Below are positions 34,852-43,231 of a DNA stretch of 64,000 nucleotides, piece by piece. The stretch spans positions 1 through 64,000 of the forward strand of contig JAZUJW010000065.1 in assembly GCA_045642925.1 (NCBI GenBank), in the 5' to 3' direction. Source of the stretch: Firm-04 sp045642925. Its GTDB lineage: Bacteria > Bacillota > Clostridia > Oscillospirales > Ruminococcaceae. The position numbers and the translations under genes were made by a program. Each line of letters starts with the position of its first letter. The first letter of the stretch is position 1. The notes beneath the pieces were generated by a model. The model did no database searches and had not been told where the DNA came from. It worked only from the letters and a program-made list of their open reading frames with translations.

Positions 34852-35471
34852 TAAAAATACTGCTTGCAGATGATGTACAAATTTTACGCGCAGGATTGAA
34901 AGCTGTCATTTCGGAAGACAACGGGTTATACGTAGTTGGTGAAGCATCCAATGGAAAAGAAGCGCTGGAAATGACCATACGGTTACAGCCTGATGTGGTA
35001 CTGATGGATATGCGGATGCCTGATTTTGACGGCAGTTATGGGACGCGCAAAATCAAGGAATCTTTTCCGAATGTGAAAGTTCTGGTTCTGACGACATTTG
35101 ATGACAAAGAAACTGTGGATAGTGCCATTGCGGCGGGTGCAGACGGATACATACTGAAAGAGATGGACAATGATAAAATCATCAATTCCATCAAAGCAGT
35201 TGCGGGCGGCATTAATGTATTTTGTGATAATATTTTTCGTTCCATCAAGAGCAATGTGATACAGTCCAACCCGAAAGATTTCGGATTAACGGAGCGTGAG
35301 ATTGATTTTATACGGTTAATTTGTGATGGTGCAGACAACAAAGAGATTGCATCGAAATTATTTTTGGCAGAGGGTACTGTACGCAACGGAATTTCGCGTC
35401 TGCTGGAAAAACTCAATCTGAAAGACCGCACACAGCTTGCAGTATTTGCCATCAAGAACAATATTATCTGA
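34848..35471 (+). CDS. NarL/FixJ-type response regulator
   Basis: 207 residues. Receiver domain with phospho-acceptor Asp in PDVVLMDMRMPD (about 54) and Lys in GYILKEMDND (about 105). C-terminal LuxR-type HTH (LTEREIDFIRLICDGADNKE then IASKLFLAEGTVRNGISRLL). Cognate partner of the kinase encoded upstream. The next operon's promoter (35631-35695) has paired GTGACA sites and no good -35 box, which would fit activation by this regulator. Confidence 0.95.
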   Translation: MIKILLADDVQILRAGLKAVISEDNGLYVVGEASNGKEALEMTIRLQPDVVLMDMRMPDFDGSYGTRKIKESFPNVKVLVLTTFDDKETVDSAIAAGADGYILKEMDNDKIINSIKAVAGGINVFCDNIFRSIKSNVIQSNPKDFGLTEREIDFIRLICDGADNKEIASKLFLAEGTVRNGISRLLEKLNLKDRTQLAVFAIKNNII

Positions 35472-35530
35472 GCCGCTGATATCAACGATTTATTCAGCAA
35501 ACACATCCTGACAAAAACGGCTATGCACGC

Positions 35531-35594
35531 GAAGCAAAATGAAAGCTTTACTCGATTTTTTCAAAAAAGTCGGGTAAAGCTTTCATTTTGCTTC
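35531..35594. other. Long near-perfect inverted repeat after the response regulator
   Basis: A 21-base perfect arm starting GAAGCAAAATGAAAGC (35531-35551) and its complement (35574-35594). The inner stem is extended by CGA/TCG and T6/A6 with mismatches. It probably ends transcription, but the T-rich stretch lies inside the loop side, not after the stem. Confidence 0.7.
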
Positions 35595-35630
35595 CGGATG
35601 AAACCGCATTCTTCATGTGTATTTACTTTC

Positions 35631-35695
35631 GTGACATTTGTCACTCACATTGTGACAATCAACATCTTCCTTTTTTCCTTCCCCATGAGTATAAT
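35631..35695 (+). promoter_or_regulatory. Operator-like GTGACA sites and -10 box of the lipid operon
   Basis: GTGACA-TT-TGTCAC (35631-35644) is a perfect palindrome, and a second GTGACA follows at 35652-35657, giving TGTCAC-N7-GTGACA and a 21-base direct repeat. The -10 TATAAT is at 35690-35695; the expected -35 position (about 35667-35672, TTCCTT) is poor. The sites sit just upstream of the -35 position, where an activator would bind. Confidence 0.6.
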
Positions 35696-35736
35696 AGAAT
35701 CATAATCCAAAACCACTACGAAAAGGATGTGATAGC

Positions 35737-36102
35737 ATGAAAAATAAAAATATCTTCCAGAGTATGCGCTGCGCTTTCCACGGAATGCTCGCTGCATGGA
35801 AAGAAGAACGCAATTTTAGAGAATATACCATCATCTATGCATTCTTCTTCCTCCTGAATCTCCTCCTCCATGCTTCCATCATCGAAATTCTCATCGGCTT
35901 CGCCCTCGTCTGCGGCACGTTCTCTGCCGAATATCTCAATACCGCCCTCGAACGCCTGCTGGATACCAAATTTCCCGGCTTCTCTGCCGATACCAAATTC
36001 ATCAAGGATACCGCCGCCGCAGGCGTCCTCATCATCTCTATCGCATTCTTCATCTCACAAGCCGCCATCTTATTGCCAAAACTGCTGGAGGTGATCCTAT
36101 GA
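35737..36102 (+). CDS. DgkA-family integral-membrane lipid kinase
   Basis: 121 residues, three membrane segments, normal length. Family motifs are present: EYLNTALERLLD (metal/ATP site) and IKDTAAAGVLI. In Firmicutes this family mostly phosphorylates undecaprenol, less often diacylglycerol; the substrate here cannot be told. First gene of a five-gene operon; its stop overlaps the next start (ATGA). AAAAGGATG precedes the ATG. Next to a CarS-like and a UbiA-like gene, a polyprenol or ether-lipid substrate is worth considering. Confidence 0.9.
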   Translation: MKNKNIFQSMRCAFHGMLAAWKEERNFREYTIIYAFFFLLNLLLHASIIEILIGFALVCGTFSAEYLNTALERLLDTKFPGFSADTKFIKDTAAAGVLIISIAFFISQAAILLPKLLEVIL

Positions 36103-36683
36103 GAATCCTCATCATGTATGCGACCTTGATGCCCATTGTCCTCGCAGGTGCCGCCAATATGCTCTTTACCAAATCCCGCCTCTATCAGACACATTGCTCC
36201 CCCATGGACGGCGGCAGATGCTTCTCGGACGGCAAACGCATCTTCGGTGACAATAAAACATGGGCCGGCTTCTTTGGCATGATCATCGCGGGATGTCTGT
36301 CACAGCTTCTCTGGGGCATCCTTTCTGCTTCCATTATTCCCCTCGGCAATGCCAACGAACTCTACCGCTTTTTCAAAAATACCCCGCTGTTCAATGCCGC
36401 CGTCGGTGCACTGTTCGGCTTTACCTACGTCCTCTGGGAACTCCCGAACAGCTTTCTCAAACGCCGTCTGGATATCCCATCAGGAAAAACCGTCCGCGGC
36501 TGCAAAGGAGCACTGTTCTTCCTGATTGACCAGATTGATTCTCTGCTTGGTGTCGTGCTGGTGCTCGCCATGCTTGCAGACATCACGCCTGCACAGTACG
36601 TGCAGTACATTTTGCTTGGCGCTGTTACCCATATCGCACTGAATTTGATTCTGTATCTTCTGAAAATCCGAAAAAATATCTGA
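36099..36683 (+). CDS. CarS-like (CDP-archaeol synthase family) membrane cytidylyltransferase
   Basis: 194 residues, about five membrane segments. The family motif region reads DGGRCFSDGKRIFGDNKTWAG, followed by hydrophobic segments and FLIDQIDSLLG near 146. CarS enzymes activate a lipid phosphate with CTP to form CDP-lipid; archaeal members use unsaturated archaetidic acid. Bacterial members are less characterised. Position between a lipid kinase and a UbiA-like protein suggests it takes the kinase's product or a related lipid phosphate. That order of reactions is inference. Confidence 0.75.
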   Translation: MRILIMYATLMPIVLAGAANMLFTKSRLYQTHCSPMDGGRCFSDGKRIFGDNKTWAGFFGMIIAGCLSQLLWGILSASIIPLGNANELYRFFKNTPLFNAAVGALFGFTYVLWELPNSFLKRRLDIPSGKTVRGCKGALFFLIDQIDSLLGVVLVLAMLADITPAQYVQYILLGAVTHIALNLILYLLKIRKNI

Positions 36684-36695
36684 GGAGGGTTTTGT

Positions 36696-37598
36696 ATGCT
36701 GAAACGTCTGAACATCTATTTCAAGGAAATGTATCCCCTGATTCCACGTCTGCTGCTGGGCGGCATCATCTTTTTCGAAATCTATTTCATCATTCTGCTG
36801 AATAACGGTGTCACGGATTTTCACATCACCGCAGCGGAATTTATCGGCGGTTTTACCGTATTCAGCTTTCTCTGCTGGCTGCGCATCGCGGATGACTTCA
36901 AAGACTACGAACTCGACTGCCGCCTGTTCCGCGAACGCCCGCTGCCATCGGGCAGAGTCACGAAAAAAGACCTCGGCATCTTCATCGCTTTCCTGATCGC
37001 TTTCACAATCCTGCTGAACGTCTGCTTCATGAACAATATTCCGTTTTTCGTATTTCTCTACGTTTACGGCACGCTGATGTCGCTGTGGTTCTTCCAGAAA
37101 AAGAAGATTCAGAAAAGCCTGCCGCTTGCACTCGTTACGCACAATCCCGTGCAGATGATTCTGAATATCTACATCATTTCCTTCACCTGCATCAAGTACG
37201 GTCTGACCGCATTCACCCTGACCAATTTTCTTGCCGCATTTACCCTCTATTTTCCCGCCCTGATTTGGGAAGTATCCCGCAAAATCAAAGCGCCCGAAGA
37301 CGAAACCGAATACGTCACTTACTCCAAACTATTCGGCTACCGCAAAGCAACACGCTTTGTCCTGATTCTCACGATTGTCGATATTATCACGAATTTCCTG
37401 CTGGTTTATCGCCTGAGTTTCCTTTCCATTCTGGCACTCCTTGTCAATGTCATCTGGATGACATGGAAATTCATCGAATTCATGCGCGACCCGCACAAGT
37501 TCAAGCTGGTCGAAAAAGTCGAACGCTATACTTACATTCAGGAAAGCATCATGCTCCTGACCGTTGCAGGCTACATCATTTCTGAGAGGTGGTTCTGA
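36696..37598 (+). CDS. UbiA-family prenyltransferase-like membrane protein
   Basis: 300 residues, about eight membrane segments. The first Asp-rich motif is RIADDFKDYELDCRLFRERP with PSGRV after it, matching the UbiA NDxxDxxxD pattern; the second is weaker (APEDETEYVTYSKLFGYRKA, about 204-223). UbiA enzymes move a prenyl (or phosphoribosyl) group onto an aromatic ring, glycerol phosphate or a polyprenyl phosphate. The archaeal lipid enzyme DGGGP synthase is also in this superfamily and works just before CarS, but I cannot assign that function from sequence. GAGGAGGG precedes the ATG. Confidence 0.75.
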   Translation: MLKRLNIYFKEMYPLIPRLLLGGIIFFEIYFIILLNNGVTDFHITAAEFIGGFTVFSFLCWLRIADDFKDYELDCRLFRERPLPSGRVTKKDLGIFIAFLIAFTILLNVCFMNNIPFFVFLYVYGTLMSLWFFQKKKIQKSLPLALVTHNPVQMILNIYIISFTCIKYGLTAFTLTNFLAAFTLYFPALIWEVSRKIKAPEDETEYVTYSKLFGYRKATRFVLILTIVDIITNFLLVYRLSFLSILALLVNVIWMTWKFIEFMRDPHKFKLVEKVERYTYIQESIMLLTVAGYIISERWF

Positions 37599-39955
37599 TG
37601 TTGATTACGGCTGATAACTTCACACAATACGCCATCGGCGCAAAAGCAGAACGGCTCTTTCGTATGAAAGCGAACGGTCTGAATGTCCCTGCATTCTTTT
37701 GCGTGACAGAAGATGCAAATGCAGAAGAAATTGTCGACTATGTCCGCGCTCATTTTTCGCCTGATACATTGTTTTCCGTGCGTTCTTCCGCTACTGCCGA
37801 AGACAGCGCCGCATTTTCCTTTGCAGGACAGCTTGACACATTTCTGTTTGTGCCGTCAGACAAACTCTGGGAACACATCGAAAAATGCCGTGCCTCCGCC
37901 GACAAACCGTCCATTGCCGAATATCTTCGGTTCAGCGGCATTTCCCGCAGTGACTTTCACTTGAATGTCATTGTGCAGGTCATGGTCGATGCAGACTGTT
38001 CCGGCGTGATGTTCACTGCCAACCCACAGGGCATCCTCAACGAAACCGTCATTACCGTAGGACGCGGCACGGGCGACCATGTCGTCGAGGACAAAGTACC
38101 CGTCACCACCTATTACTGCAATCGCTCCGATAATACCTCCTACGCAGAACGCCGTGAAGATGCCCCGACACTGGATACCACACTGCTCACCGCCCTCCTG
38201 CAAACTGCATCCGCCGTCAAAACACTGTTCGGCTGTGAATGTGATATTGAATATTCCGTCAAAGACGATACGCTGTTTCTTTTGCAGGCACGCCCCATCA
38301 CGACACTTCATGCAGACGGACACATCATTCTCGACAGCAGCAATATCTCGGAAAGCTACCCTGATATTTCCCTTCCCATGACCATCAGCTTTGTCAAAGA
38401 CGTGTATCGTCTGGTTTTCACAAGCTGTGTCCGCCGCATCACCCGCAATGACGGTACGGCTGAACGGCTGGAATCCTCCCTCTCCAACATGACCGATGCC
38501 GCAAATGGGAGAATCTACTATCGTATCAGCAGTTGGTACGATGTCATCACCATGCTGCCGTTCAGCAGGAAAATTGTTCCGATTTGGCAGGAAATGCTCG
38601 GTGTTTCAGACAAAAGCGTGACAAAATCCGCCACTGCACCAAAATTTTCCACCAAGCTGCGTGTCATGACCTCATTTGTGCAGCTTATGCTGACCAACGA
38701 GAAGAAAATGCAGGCGCTTAACCACAATTTTGACACGCTTTACCCACAGTTCCGCTACCGCATCTGCCAAACCAATGCCACCGCTGAACTGTTTGACATC
38801 TACACAGAACTGAAAAATGCACTCGCAGGCTGCTGGGATCTGACACTGGTCAATGATATGTATGCATTCATTTTCACAGGTCTGCTGAAACACGCGCTCG
38901 CACGCAAACAGTTCGAAAATCCAGAAGATGCTGCAAATCAAATCATCTGCGGTTCGGATGCCATCGAAAGCATGAAGCCTGTACGAATGCTTTCCGATAT
39001 CTATGATGCACTGCATGAGGAAATGCTGTACGATACATTCACCGCCATCTCCAACATTGATGAATGGAACCGTTTCATTCACCGTCCAACGATTTCCGCC
39101 TATCTTCTGACAAAATATATTGCAGAGTATGGTGACCGCTGTCCCGCAGAACTGAAACTCGAATCCGAAACCTACCGCACAGATCCCCTGCTGCTGGTCG
39201 AAACACTCACGAACTTCTCCGTACCTTCCATCACACATACCGCCGCCGCACAGCCAAAACTGCACGGGCTTTCCAGACTTTATGCAAAAAAAGCATATCA
39301 TGGCATCTTGCTGCGGGAAAAATCCAGAATGTCCCGCGGAAAAATCTTCGGTCTGATTCGGGAAATCATACGCAAATGCGGCAATGATTTTGCAGCACGT
39401 CATCTCATTGCCCAGCCGCGTGACATCTTCTACCTCACATTTGAAGAACTCGAAGCTGCGGTGCATGGCAATGCCGCTGATTTGCGTCAGCAAATCGCAG
39501 ACCGCCGCGCAAAATGGAACGCTTTTGCGGAAATCCCGCCCTATACGCGCATCGTGTTTGACCAGAATGTATTCGACAAGCACCCCGCAAACTGTATGAC
39601 AGAAAGCATTTGCAGCGAAAATGCATTGATTTATGGAACGCCCTGTTCTTCAGGTACGGTCGAGGGCGAAATCACACATATTTCCAGACTCACCGCCGAT
39701 ACCGATGCATCCGGCAAAATCATTCTTGCAGATATTACTGACCCCGGTTGGGTATTTGTGCTTTCGCAGGCACGCGGCATTATCGCCAAACGCGGTTCAC
39801 TCCTCTCGCACACTGCCATCATCTCCCGCGAACTGCAAAAACCTGCGGTCGTCGGTGTCGGAAACGCCTGCAACCATTTTCGTGACGGCGATTACGTCCG
39901 TCTGAATGGCATGGACGGCACGGTCCAACTCCTTCGCCGCGCCTGTAATACCTGA
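37598..39955 (+). CDS. PEP-synthase-like dikinase with C-terminal phospho-histidine domain
   Basis: 785 residues from ATG 37598, overlapping the previous stop (TGATG). N-terminal ATP-grasp domain (about 1-240; VRSSATAEDSAAFSFAGQ, DVIxQ-type VIVQVMVDADCSGVMFTAN, LLQARPI). The middle 250-660 is unassigned. The C-terminal swivel domain has the phospho-His in RGSLLSHTAIISREL (about 735). There is no PEP-binding TIM barrel after it. This order (ATP-grasp, acceptor domain, His domain) is that of rifampin phosphotransferase, not PpsA; such enzymes use ATP to phosphorylate a small molecule, giving AMP and phosphate. The substrate here is unknown. Confidence 0.82.
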   Translation: MLITADNFTQYAIGAKAERLFRMKANGLNVPAFFCVTEDANAEEIVDYVRAHFSPDTLFSVRSSATAEDSAAFSFAGQLDTFLFVPSDKLWEHIEKCRASADKPSIAEYLRFSGISRSDFHLNVIVQVMVDADCSGVMFTANPQGILNETVITVGRGTGDHVVEDKVPVTTYYCNRSDNTSYAERREDAPTLDTTLLTALLQTASAVKTLFGCECDIEYSVKDDTLFLLQARPITTLHADGHIILDSSNISESYPDISLPMTISFVKDVYRLVFTSCVRRITRNDGTAERLESSLSNMTDAANGRIYYRISSWYDVITMLPFSRKIVPIWQEMLGVSDKSVTKSATAPKFSTKLRVMTSFVQLMLTNEKKMQALNHNFDTLYPQFRYRICQTNATAELFDIYTELKNALAGCWDLTLVNDMYAFIFTGLLKHALARKQFENPEDAANQIICGSDAIESMKPVRMLSDIYDALHEEMLYDTFTAISNIDEWNRFIHRPTISAYLLTKYIAEYGDRCPAELKLESETYRTDPLLLVETLTNFSVPSITHTAAAQPKLHGLSRLYAKKAYHGILLREKSRMSRGKIFGLIREIIRKCGNDFAARHLIAQPRDIFYLTFEELEAAVHGNAADLRQQIADRRAKWNAFAEIPPYTRIVFDQNVFDKHPANCMTESICSENALIYGTPCSSGTVEGEITHISRLTADTDASGKIILADITDPGWVFVLSQARGIIAKRGSLLSHTAIISRELQKPAVVGVGNACNHFRDGDYVRLNGMDGTVQLLRRACNT

Positions 39956-39973
39956 CGAAAGAAGGAAATTTTC

Positions 39974-41056
39974 ATGAAATATTCAGCAGTCATGTTTGAT
40001 GCGAAGGACAAAAAAAGCGTTCGTCAGTTTTTGCGATTTCCCGCAAAAATCTATCCGAAGGCGCAGCTTGTGCAGGATGCAGAAACGGAAACGGCGATTC
40101 TCAGCGGTCAACACCTCCTCAGCCGCTACTTCACCGTCTATCCGTTTCTTGCATTCGATGCTGGACATCATGTTGCTGCACGCTGTGTGCTGACAGTCTA
40201 TTCCGACAGAAAATGCGCTTACATCGGTTTTTTTGAATGCATTGACGATGCAGATGCCGCACGATGCATTTTCGCCGCCGCTGAAGCGCAGGCAAAACGT
40301 CTTGGCTGTGATGCAGTCGTCGGGCCTGTGGACGCCTCCTTCTGGATTCGCTACCGCCTCAAGACCAATGCTTTTGAAGATACCCCCTACACAGGTGAAC
40401 CCTATAACCTCCCTTATTACGAAAAATTCTTTTCAGAAAACGGCTATCAGATCAGCGGAGAATATCTCTCCAACCGCTACGGTACTGTGCCGCAAAGCTT
40501 CCTCAATCAGAAAAATGTCCGCAGACTGCAATATTTCACCGAAAACGGCTATTCGATTTGCAGTCTGGACAAAGATACCTTCGAAAAGTGTCTGCATGAA
40601 ATATACCATATGATCATCACGCTGTATGCGGATTTCCAGACCTTCTCCCCCATTACGGAAGAAGAATTCTGTGCCCTGTATTCCTCCATGAAATACGCCG
40701 CGGATCTCAGCATGGTAAAAGTCGCATATCTGAAAGGAAAAGCAGTCGGATTCTTCGTCACGCTGCCCAATTACGGCACTGCCGCAAGCGGCAAGCGGAC
40801 ACTGCGGAAACTCCTGCATATCTATCAAGTCAAAAAAAAACCGCATGACTACATTCTGCTGTACCTTGGCGCAGAACCCGAACATCTCGGACTGGGCAAG
40901 GCACTCTCGGAATGCATTCTGCGTTCCCTCTGTGAAAAGCAGGCGGTTTCCATCGGGGCACTGATCCACAAAGGCAAGGTCACAGGGAATTATTTCAGTG
41001 CGCTCATCGAAAACCAATATACCTATGCGCTCTACGAAAAAGCAATCGCCGCCTGA
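39974..41056 (+). CDS. GNAT-fold acyltransferase-like protein
   Basis: 360 residues, no signal peptide. The N-terminus (VRQFLRFPAKIYP) and layout resemble the two-lobe GNAT proteins of the YghO type. The C-terminal lobe has a CoA-loop-like EPEHLGLGKALSECIL (about 302) and ends YALYEKAIAA. It probably transfers an acyl or aminoacyl group; donor and acceptor are unknown. Last gene of the operon, 18 bases after the dikinase stop, with AAGGAAA before its ATG. Confidence 0.65.
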   Translation: MKYSAVMFDAKDKKSVRQFLRFPAKIYPKAQLVQDAETETAILSGQHLLSRYFTVYPFLAFDAGHHVAARCVLTVYSDRKCAYIGFFECIDDADAARCIFAAAEAQAKRLGCDAVVGPVDASFWIRYRLKTNAFEDTPYTGEPYNLPYYEKFFSENGYQISGEYLSNRYGTVPQSFLNQKNVRRLQYFTENGYSICSLDKDTFEKCLHEIYHMIITLYADFQTFSPITEEEFCALYSSMKYAADLSMVKVAYLKGKAVGFFVTLPNYGTAASGKRTLRKLLHIYQVKKKPHDYILLYLGAEPEHLGLGKALSECILRSLCEKQAVSIGALIHKGKVTGNYFSALIENQYTYALYEKAIAA

Positions 41057-41112
41057 AATGACTTGCATTTTCAGGATAAATATGTTATCATAAGCATAAT
41101 GTACACAAAATA

Positions 41113-41149
41113 CCGCCGTACAGTCCCATTGACACGGACTGCACGGCGG
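41113..41149 (+). terminator. Hairpin at the end of the lipid operon
   Basis: CCGCCGTACAGTCC (41113-41126) pairs with GGACTGCACGGCGG (41136-41149) with one mismatch. Only a weak T-rich stretch follows (CTGTTCATCTTT). Confidence 0.6.
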
Positions 41150-41182
41150 CTGTTCATCTTTCCAAAATATTTTTTGCAATAC

Positions 41183-41214
41183 TGTAACGAAATGCGCTCC
41201 GCTGCACACTAATC
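41183..41214 (+). promoter_or_regulatory. Putative ECF-type promoter of the second sigma operon
   Basis: TGTAAC (41183-41188), then 18 bases, then CACTAATC (41207-41214). Similar in form to the site at 30970. Confidence 0.4.
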
Positions 41215-41235
41215 TTTTGAAAGGAGGGAAAGCAA

Positions 41236-41730
41236 ATGGACATTCTATCTGCATTATATTCCAATTACTCCAAAGACATTTTCCGTTATCTTTTCAGCCT
41301 TTGCCATAATGCTTCCCTCGCGGAAGAACTGACTTCCGAAGTCTTTCTGGAGGTCGTGAAGTCGATTGGCAGTTATCGGGCGGAAAGCGACATCAAAACA
41401 TGGCTCTTTACCATTGCACGGCGCAAACTCTATCAATATCTGCACCGCACGCATCAGCAGGCGGAATGGCTTGCCCTCTCCGAATTTGAGGAGATTCCCG
41501 CACCCGATATCGACCGCGACATTCATGAACTTGCCGAACGGGTGCATTCCCTGATCGCCTTAGAATCGGAACGCATTCAAACGGTCATGAAAATGCGGTT
41601 TGAGGGCTATTCCTTCTGCGAAATCGGAAAAGCGGCAGGCATCTCTGAAAGTTCTGCCCGCGTACTGTACCACCGCACCCGCGATAGAATTCGCAAAGAA
41701 CTGAAAGAGGAGGGGTATACTTATGAGTAA
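41236..41730 (+). CDS. ECF-type RNA polymerase sigma factor
   Basis: 164 residues. Region 2: DIFRYLFSLCHNASLAEELT followed by SEVFLEVVKSIGSYRAESDI and KTWLFTIARRKLY. Region 4: MRFEGYSFCEIGKAAGISES then SARVLYHRTRDRIRKEL. GAAAGGAGG precedes the ATG. Its end overlaps the anti-sigma gene by 8 bases. Confidence 0.95.
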   Translation: MDILSALYSNYSKDIFRYLFSLCHNASLAEELTSEVFLEVVKSIGSYRAESDIKTWLFTIARRKLYQYLHRTHQQAEWLALSEFEEIPAPDIDRDIHELAERVHSLIALESERIQTVMKMRFEGYSFCEIGKAAGISESSARVLYHRTRDRIRKELKEEGYTYE

Positions 41731-43084
41731 CAAAGATACGATTTCCTGTGCGGTCTGTCAAGACCTTCTGCCGCTGATCAAAGACGGCGTGGCAAATGAA
41801 GAAAGTACCGCCGCAGTCCGTCAGCACATTGCCGACTGCAAGGCGTGCAGCGATGCCATGGAACAACCGCTGCCTGACGAAATGCCCACATTGCAAAAAA
41901 CCATGCGTCAGGCGAAGAAATGGCTCAATAGTGTCTATGCCTTTCTGATGTTTTTCGGCATTTATTTTGGTTTGAGTCTGACCGGTGGCAAGGACTTTTT
42001 TCAAAATACCCTCATTATGCCTGCCGTGGGCATTCTCGGATATGTTTTATTCCGCAAACACGCATTTTATACCGTTCCTCTGCTGTTATATGGCACGCAT
42101 CTGGTCATATGGGGCTTAGAACTGTTTCCGAACACAGCCAGTGAATCGTTTCGGCATATTACGCTTGATTCCTTCGTTTATGCGCTGTTTGCGATACTTG
42201 GTTCTGTTGCTGCCTGTTTTCTGCATTTTGGTTTTCGAAAGGAACAGGGCAAGTTCGATGGCATCAAAGCCACAATGCATCGTGTGCTGAAACTTGTCTG
42301 CGGCATCGGCGGTATTCTGATGCTTGGTGTATTGCTGTTTGTTTCCAATGCATTCAACGGCAATCTGATATCCTATTTCCTTGTAAAACACAGCGCATCG
42401 AATACACTGGCAGAAAAATACAGCGACATGGGCTATCAGATTGATGATGTTGCGTATGATTTCAAAGACAACTGCTATCTTGCACATTTGACAGTTCCGC
42501 AATTGCAGGATTCTCATTTCAGCATTGCATACGATTTGCTTGGCAAAACACAGTGGGATTCTTATGAAAGTGCGGTACTGAATGGGCAGAATACATTTGC
42601 ACGGCTGGATAATGCATACCGTACGATGTGCAGAAACGTATGGAACAGCAGTCAGTTTCCATATAAGAAGCGCATCAGCATCGGTGTTGCGGATTTGAAG
42701 TCTATTCTTGGGGAAGTCGAACTGAAACCGGAAGGAATTTACGATTTGAATGCGCTTGCAGCGGAATATGGTGAACTGACGATCTATTTCGATGATGATG
42801 AAGTGAGTGAAGCGCGGGCGGCACAGCGGCTTCTGGAAATGAAAGAATGGCTTGACAAAGGCGGTGTCACATTCCACAAAATCTATTTTGTGCTGCAATC
42901 GCCGTGGAAATCCGAAGACGCTTCGCTGCAAAGTGTAGAACACTATGAGGACAGAGAGGAAATCATACTGAAAGATTTTCTTGCGAAAGATATTTACGCA
43001 GAGGGATTAGAGGAACGTGTCGCAGAAAATGCGAAGCGCACTGCCGCAGAATTTGCAGAAATGGACGCAAAGAATCCGCACTGA
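41723..43084 (+). CDS. Zinc-finger anti-sigma factor with multi-pass membrane domain
   Basis: 453 residues. The N-terminus has the anti-sigma zinc pattern CAVC...H-x3-C-x2-C (CAVCQDLLPL, RQHIADCKAC). About five membrane segments (75-235) follow, then an ectodomain of about 210 residues (VSNAFNGNLISYF onward) without a family I recognise. In this arrangement the N-terminal domain holds the sigma factor at the membrane and releases it on a signal. Coupled to the upstream ECF gene by overlap. Confidence 0.88.
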   Translation: MSNKDTISCAVCQDLLPLIKDGVANEESTAAVRQHIADCKACSDAMEQPLPDEMPTLQKTMRQAKKWLNSVYAFLMFFGIYFGLSLTGGKDFFQNTLIMPAVGILGYVLFRKHAFYTVPLLLYGTHLVIWGLELFPNTASESFRHITLDSFVYALFAILGSVAACFLHFGFRKEQGKFDGIKATMHRVLKLVCGIGGILMLGVLLFVSNAFNGNLISYFLVKHSASNTLAEKYSDMGYQIDDVAYDFKDNCYLAHLTVPQLQDSHFSIAYDLLGKTQWDSYESAVLNGQNTFARLDNAYRTMCRNVWNSSQFPYKKRISIGVADLKSILGEVELKPEGIYDLNALAAEYGELTIYFDDDEVSEARAAQRLLEMKEWLDKGGVTFHKIYFVLQSPWKSEDASLQSVEHYEDREEIILKDFLAKDIYAEGLEERVAENAKRTAAEFAEMDAKNPH

Positions 43085-43146
43085 CCTTGGATGGTTCATT
43101 TTCAATCTGCGAAACGGAAAAAAATTCTCTGCCTGTGTCAATACGG

Positions 43147-43175
43147 TTGACAATTGGCGAAAAATGTGATACAAT
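43147..43175 (+). promoter_or_regulatory. Promoter of serS
   Basis: TTGACA (43147-43152), a 17-base spacer and TACAAT (43170-43175). The leader is too short (about 50 bases) for a T-box. Confidence 0.85.
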
Positions 43176-43231
43176 AAAATGCAGATTCTGTAAATATGCA
43201 GAAGTATGATTGAGAAACAAGGAGAACCATT

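Noticed and set aside
35737..37598. Proof of archaeal-type ether-lipid synthesis
   Set aside because: CarS-like and UbiA-like proteins occur in bacteria with other roles. No glycerol-1-phosphate dehydrogenase or GGGP synthase is in the window, so only a possibility is reported.
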